DNA of 64,000 bases, from positions 186,001-250,000 of the forward strand of contig NZ_JBNILH010000005.1 in NCBI RefSeq assembly GCF_050107595.1. Reading direction: 5' to 3'. A program made the position numbers and the translations under genes. This stretch comes from Bacillus_AB infantis_C. Its GTDB lineage: Bacteria; Bacillota; Bacilli; Bacillales; Cytobacillaceae. This document shows, in pieces, positions 61,398-64,000 of this stretch; the first letter of the stretch is position 1, and the number at the start of each line of letters is the position of its first letter. The notes under the pieces were generated by a model. It did not search any database. It had not been told where the DNA came from and saw only the letters and a list, made by a program, of their open reading frames with translations.

Positions 61398-62315
61398 TTG
61401 ATTGTTAAAACACGGACAAAGTCCCGCGAGTTGAGTATTTTTAAAGCCTTGAATTCCCGTATGGATTTGTCGCCTAAAGATGAGACTTACTATTCTAATT
61501 TAGAGAAAGGCCACCAGGGCGAGCTTCAATTCGATGAATGGCTTTTTTCTGCAGCAGAAGGCGGACTGATTTTGAACGATTTGCTGCTGGAAATGAACAA
61601 CACCTTATTTCAAATCGACTCAGTGCTGATCACCGCATACATCGTTTATCTTTTTGAAATTAAAAACTTCGAAGGTGATTTTGTAGCAGAAGGAGACCAA
61701 TGGTTCACCGCCGCGAGGACCGAAATCAAAAATCCACTCCTGCAGCTCAAAAGAAACGAGCAGCTGTTTCGCCGGCTCCTCCAGGAACTAGGCTGCAAAA
61801 CCAAAATCCAGTCCCACCTCATCTTTATCAACCCGGAATTCCACCTTTATCAAGCCCCTCTCAACCTCCCTGCCGTATTCCACCCGCAGCTCAACAGATT
61901 TGCCGTTCCTCTAAAGAAAGATACCTTAATGAAACTGTCTTCCGCGCATACCAAACTGGCAGATAGATTGGCCGCTGCCCATATTGATAAGTCACCTTTT
62001 TCTTCTGTGCCTGAGTATGAGTGGGATGGGTTGAGGAAGGGGATTGGGTGTTTTGGGTGCGGGGTGTTTTATGAGAACTTTGATGGGAAAAGCTTGAAAT
62101 GTAATCTCTGCGGAGGAAAAGAAAACTATACCGCAGCGATCATGCGTGCTGCAGAAGAATATAAGCTACTTTTTCCGGATAGGAAAGTAACGACTAATGG
62201 TATTTTTGAGTGGTGTGAGGTTATTAAATGCAATAGAACCATTCGGAAGGCACTTTCCAGCCAATATGATTTAAAAGGACATGGCTATTCTTCTCACTTT
62301 ATAGAGCGCAGTTAG
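61398..62315 (+). CDS. NERD-domain protein with C-terminal zinc finger
   Basis: 305 aa. NERD (nuclease-related) domain ~35-160: EKGHQGELQFDEWL, ILNDLLLEMNNTLFQIDSVLI, YLFEIKNFEGDF (D-x-n-E-x-K nuclease-like core), QLKRNEQLFRRLLQEL. C-terminal CFGCGVFYENF plus CNLCGGKEN gives a C2C2 zinc finger, then a helical basic end. Role unknown; NERD proteins are often linked to DNA processing. TTG start with AAAGGAG; an ATG 7 bp upstream is stopped at once. 75 bp after the cyclase gene. Confidence 0.85.
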   Translation: MIVKTRTKSRELSIFKALNSRMDLSPKDETYYSNLEKGHQGELQFDEWLFSAAEGGLILNDLLLEMNNTLFQIDSVLITAYIVYLFEIKNFEGDFVAEGDQWFTAARTEIKNPLLQLKRNEQLFRRLLQELGCKTKIQSHLIFINPEFHLYQAPLNLPAVFHPQLNRFAVPLKKDTLMKLSSAHTKLADRLAAAHIDKSPFSSVPEYEWDGLRKGIGCFGCGVFYENFDGKSLKCNLCGGKENYTAAIMRAAEEYKLLFPDRKVTTNGIFEWCEVIKCNRTIRKALSSQYDLKGHGYSSHFIERS

Positions 62316-62462
62316 ATTTTCGGGAATGAAAGTAGGGTTTTAAAGGCATTGCGTATTGCGTAATAATACAAGAATCCAGGTCTTCTTGGTGGAACCTCTT
62401 TTTAGTTTCAGTTTTCAGTCCTGTTTTTACTCTTAAGACTAGTTAGGTTTAGTGACTGTTCT

Positions 62463-63000
62463 CTTCTTGAGACACTCTGATTCAAGTTTACTCTGGTTAG
62501 AGTGACTCTTACTTTCTTCTTGAGGTATTCTAGTCTATTTTTCTTGAGTCAGAGTGACTCATTTCTTCTTTTTGAGGCACTCTAGTCTAGCTTTCTTGGG
62601 TCAGAGTGACTCATATCCTCTTTTTGAGGCACTCTAGTCTAGCTTTCTTTGGCCAAAGTGACTCATATCCTCTTTTTGAGGCACTCTAGTCTAGTTTACT
62701 TTGGCCAGAGTGACTCATATCCTCTTTTTGAGGCACTCTAGTCTAGTTTTCTTTGGCCAGAGTGACTCATATCCTCTTTTTGAGGCACTCTAGTCTAGTT
62801 TTCTATGATCAGAGTGACTCATATCTTCTTTTTGAGGCACTCTAGTCTAGCTTTCTTGGGTCAGAGTGACTCATATCCTCTTTTTGAGGCACTCTAGTCT
62901 AGTTTTCTATGATCAGAGTGACTCATATCTTCTTTTTGAGGCACTCTAGTCTAGTTTTTTTTAGTTAGAGTGATTCATATCCTTTTTTAGAATCTCTAGT
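62463..63000. repeat. Tandem array 2, exact 52-bp period
   Basis: GAGGCACTCTAGTCTAG-type motifs start at 62522, 62574, 62626, 62678, 62730, 62782, 62834, 62886 and 62938, each 52 bp apart, with divergent end copies at 62469 and about 62990. Each unit continues TTTTCTxxGxxCAGAGTGACTCATAT, where CACTCT pairs with AGAGTG. The loop variants (CTTGGG, CTTTGGCC, CTATGATC) recur in blocks, indicating unequal-crossover or slippage expansion. There are no unique spacers. The flanks to 63111 hold no supported gene. Confidence 0.92.
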
Positions 63001-63111
63001 TGTATATTTTTTGTTTGTAGTGGCGCATCCTTGTCTATAGACAATCTCTTTTCATTTTGATTTCACTGTCATGATCTTTTTACCTATCTATACCTATCAT
63101 TTTGTCAGAAC

Positions 63112-63573
63112 CTAAAGCCCTCCCTCCTTCTCAGCCAACTCCCTCAACCCCCTAGCCCGAAACCCTATAAACTCCCGCATATACCTCTCCAAAAACAGCT
63201 TATCAGCTGCAATTCCAAGCAATCCAAAAGGAGATTCATATTGGAAAGTATCAATCATAACCGTTCCTTCACCTTCTTCAAAAAATTCATGGGTATGAAC
63301 AAATGACTTGAAAGCCCCTTTTACCATGATATCGACAAACCGAAAAGGCTTTTCCATAACTGTAACTTTGGCTGTCAGCCGCTGCCTGATGCCAAAATGA
63401 ACTGCCTCCCAAGTAACCATATCGCCTTCTTCCAGCATTCCGCTGGTCACCCCCTCAACTGCCCTTTCCTGAGTTTTCGATGTTGTTTGTATATGTACTT
63501 CAATACTTCTGGCAAGATCAAAACATACTTCAATTGGTGCTTTAATGAATTCTGAATGTTTGATGGTTGGCAT
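63112..63573 (-). CDS. SRPBCC (START-like) family protein
   Basis: 153 aa helix-grip fold: KHSEFIKAPIEVCFDLARSI at the start, GDMVTWEAVHFGIRQRLTAKV, PFRFVDIMVKGAFKSFVHTHEF, then MIDTFQYESPFGLLGIAADKLFLERYM. Such proteins bind hydrophobic ligands or act as cyclase-like proteins; no specific role can be given. ATG with GAGGAGT upstream. Confidence 0.85.
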   Translation of the reverse strand: MPTIKHSEFIKAPIEVCFDLARSIEVHIQTTSKTQERAVEGVTSGMLEEGDMVTWEAVHFGIRQRLTAKVTVMEKPFRFVDIMVKGAFKSFVHTHEFFEEGEGTVMIDTFQYESPFGLLGIAADKLFLERYMREFIGFRARGLRELAEKEGGL

Positions 63574-63627
63574 AACGAAGACTCCTCATTTTAAAGTTTG
63601 ATTATTATAATTTTAACTCAACACAAA

Positions 63628-63657
63628 AAGGACAGCCATCCAAAGAGGACTGTCCTT
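63628..63657 (-). terminator. Intrinsic terminator of the alpha/beta hydrolase gene
   Basis: AAGGACAG (63628-63635) pairs with CTGTCCTT (63650-63657); TTTTTG follows on the minus strand. Confidence 0.88.
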
Positions 63658-63663
63658 GCCAGT

Positions 63664-64000
63664 TTAGGAGTTCAGATAATCTATTGCAATACTTCCAAAA
63701 AACTCTTCTTCTTCGTAATGTGGTGTGTGGCCGCTTTTATCGAAAATAAAAACGTCTCCAAATTTTACATGTTCCTCAAAAGCTTTTACTTGTTTAGGAC
63801 AAGTTACAGGATCATACTTGCCTAAAAGCAGCAGCATTGGTGCTTTCACTTGGCCCAATGACGGCAGCAGGGAATCGTAGATTTTTCCTTCTTCTCTCAA
63901 TCGGTTATAGTGAACTTCGGCACGACCGTCGAAAAGATCCCACTCTTCCTGTGTGTAGAGCGCGTAATCAGTTGGATTGTTAAAATTATATGTGTAAATT
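63664..64000 (-). CDS. Alpha/beta hydrolase, C-terminal part (runs off the window)
   Basis: The minus-strand frame is open to the right edge (NNPTDYALYTQEEWDLFDGR, then AEVHYNRLREEG), giving about 111 aa of the C-terminal part. APMLLLLGKYDPVTCPKQV holds the catalytic Asp and KSGHTPHYEEEEFF the catalytic His of the hydrolase triad; the nucleophile lies outside. Resembles proline-iminopeptidase-like hydrolases (family S33). Activity cannot be decided from this part. Confidence 0.82.
   Translation of the reverse strand, partial: IYTYNFNNPTDYALYTQEEWDLFDGRAEVHYNRLREEGKIYDSLLPSLGQVKAPMLLLLGKYDPVTCPKQVKAFEEHVKFGDVFIFDKSGHTPHYEEEEFFGSIAIDYLNS

Overview
The window looks like chromosome from an aerobic, endospore-forming Bacillaceae bacterium (Bacillus sensu lato, something like Cytobacillus, Mesobacillus or Neobacillus). 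The evidence is moderate G+C, strong Gram-positive Shine-Dalgarno sites with frequent TTG/GTG starts, and genes typical of that group (YteA, HelD, DegV, TrhO, a YfmM-like ABC-F protein, a SigB-type promoter). No rRNA, tRNA, phage, insertion sequence or CRISPR array was recognised.

Layout. 1-18.7 kb is mixed housekeeping and accessory content: an arylamine N-acetyltransferase; threonine catabolism (SDR-type threonine dehydrogenase plus KBL); a cupin/HD-GYP protein with a small secreted protein; arginine deiminase; a MocR regulator divergent from a flavin-nucleotide-binding protein; TrhO; a frameshifted ABC-F gene; a four-gene beta-oxidation operon on the minus strand (HSD10-like SDR, LCAD-like dehydrogenase, thiolase, acyl-CoA ligase); DegV; and a phosphoesterase. 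19.1-45.2 kb is a large block for aromatic amino acid catabolism, almost all on the minus strand. One run of eleven genes (30462 to 19100) encodes a hotdog thioesterase, a phenylalanine-dehydrogenase-like enzyme, a complete E1alpha/E1beta/E2/E3 2-oxoacid dehydrogenase complex, then 4-hydroxyphenylpyruvate dioxygenase, a HisC-like aminotransferase, a flavin reductase, fumarylacetoacetase and homogentisate dioxygenase. A TrpXYZ-like ABC transporter follows (33450 to 30623), then a nitronate-monooxygenase-family gene, a BCCT transporter on the plus strand, and a ten-gene phenylacetate operon paaK-A-B-C-D-ethD-G-H-J-X (45117 to 36848).

The promoters of the eleven-gene run, the ABC transporter and the paa operon share an AACGTT-centred palindrome (best copy TATAACGTTATA). 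In the first two it sits at exactly the same distance from the -35/-10 boxes. I infer one regulon that imports Phe/Tyr, deaminates Phe to phenylpyruvate, oxidatively decarboxylates it straight to phenylacetyl-CoA, and degrades that by the Paa epoxide route, while Tyr goes through homogentisate. paaE, paaF and paaZ are not in the window, nor is a maleylacetoacetate isomerase.

45.3-64 kb holds a DUF gene, YteA, an M20 dipeptidase, a SigB-type general stress gene, HelD, a kynurenine operon (kynU-kynB-kynA, Trp to anthranilate), a MarR/DHA2 efflux pair, a second MFS transporter, methylmalonyl-CoA epimerase, a membrane diguanylate cyclase, a NERD protein, an SRPBCC protein and a partial alpha/beta hydrolase. 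Two long intergenic regions carry tandem arrays with an exact 52-bp period. Their units share a skeleton but differ in sequence, and the hairpin arms change together between arrays (CCCTCT/AGAGGG versus CACTCT/AGAGTG).
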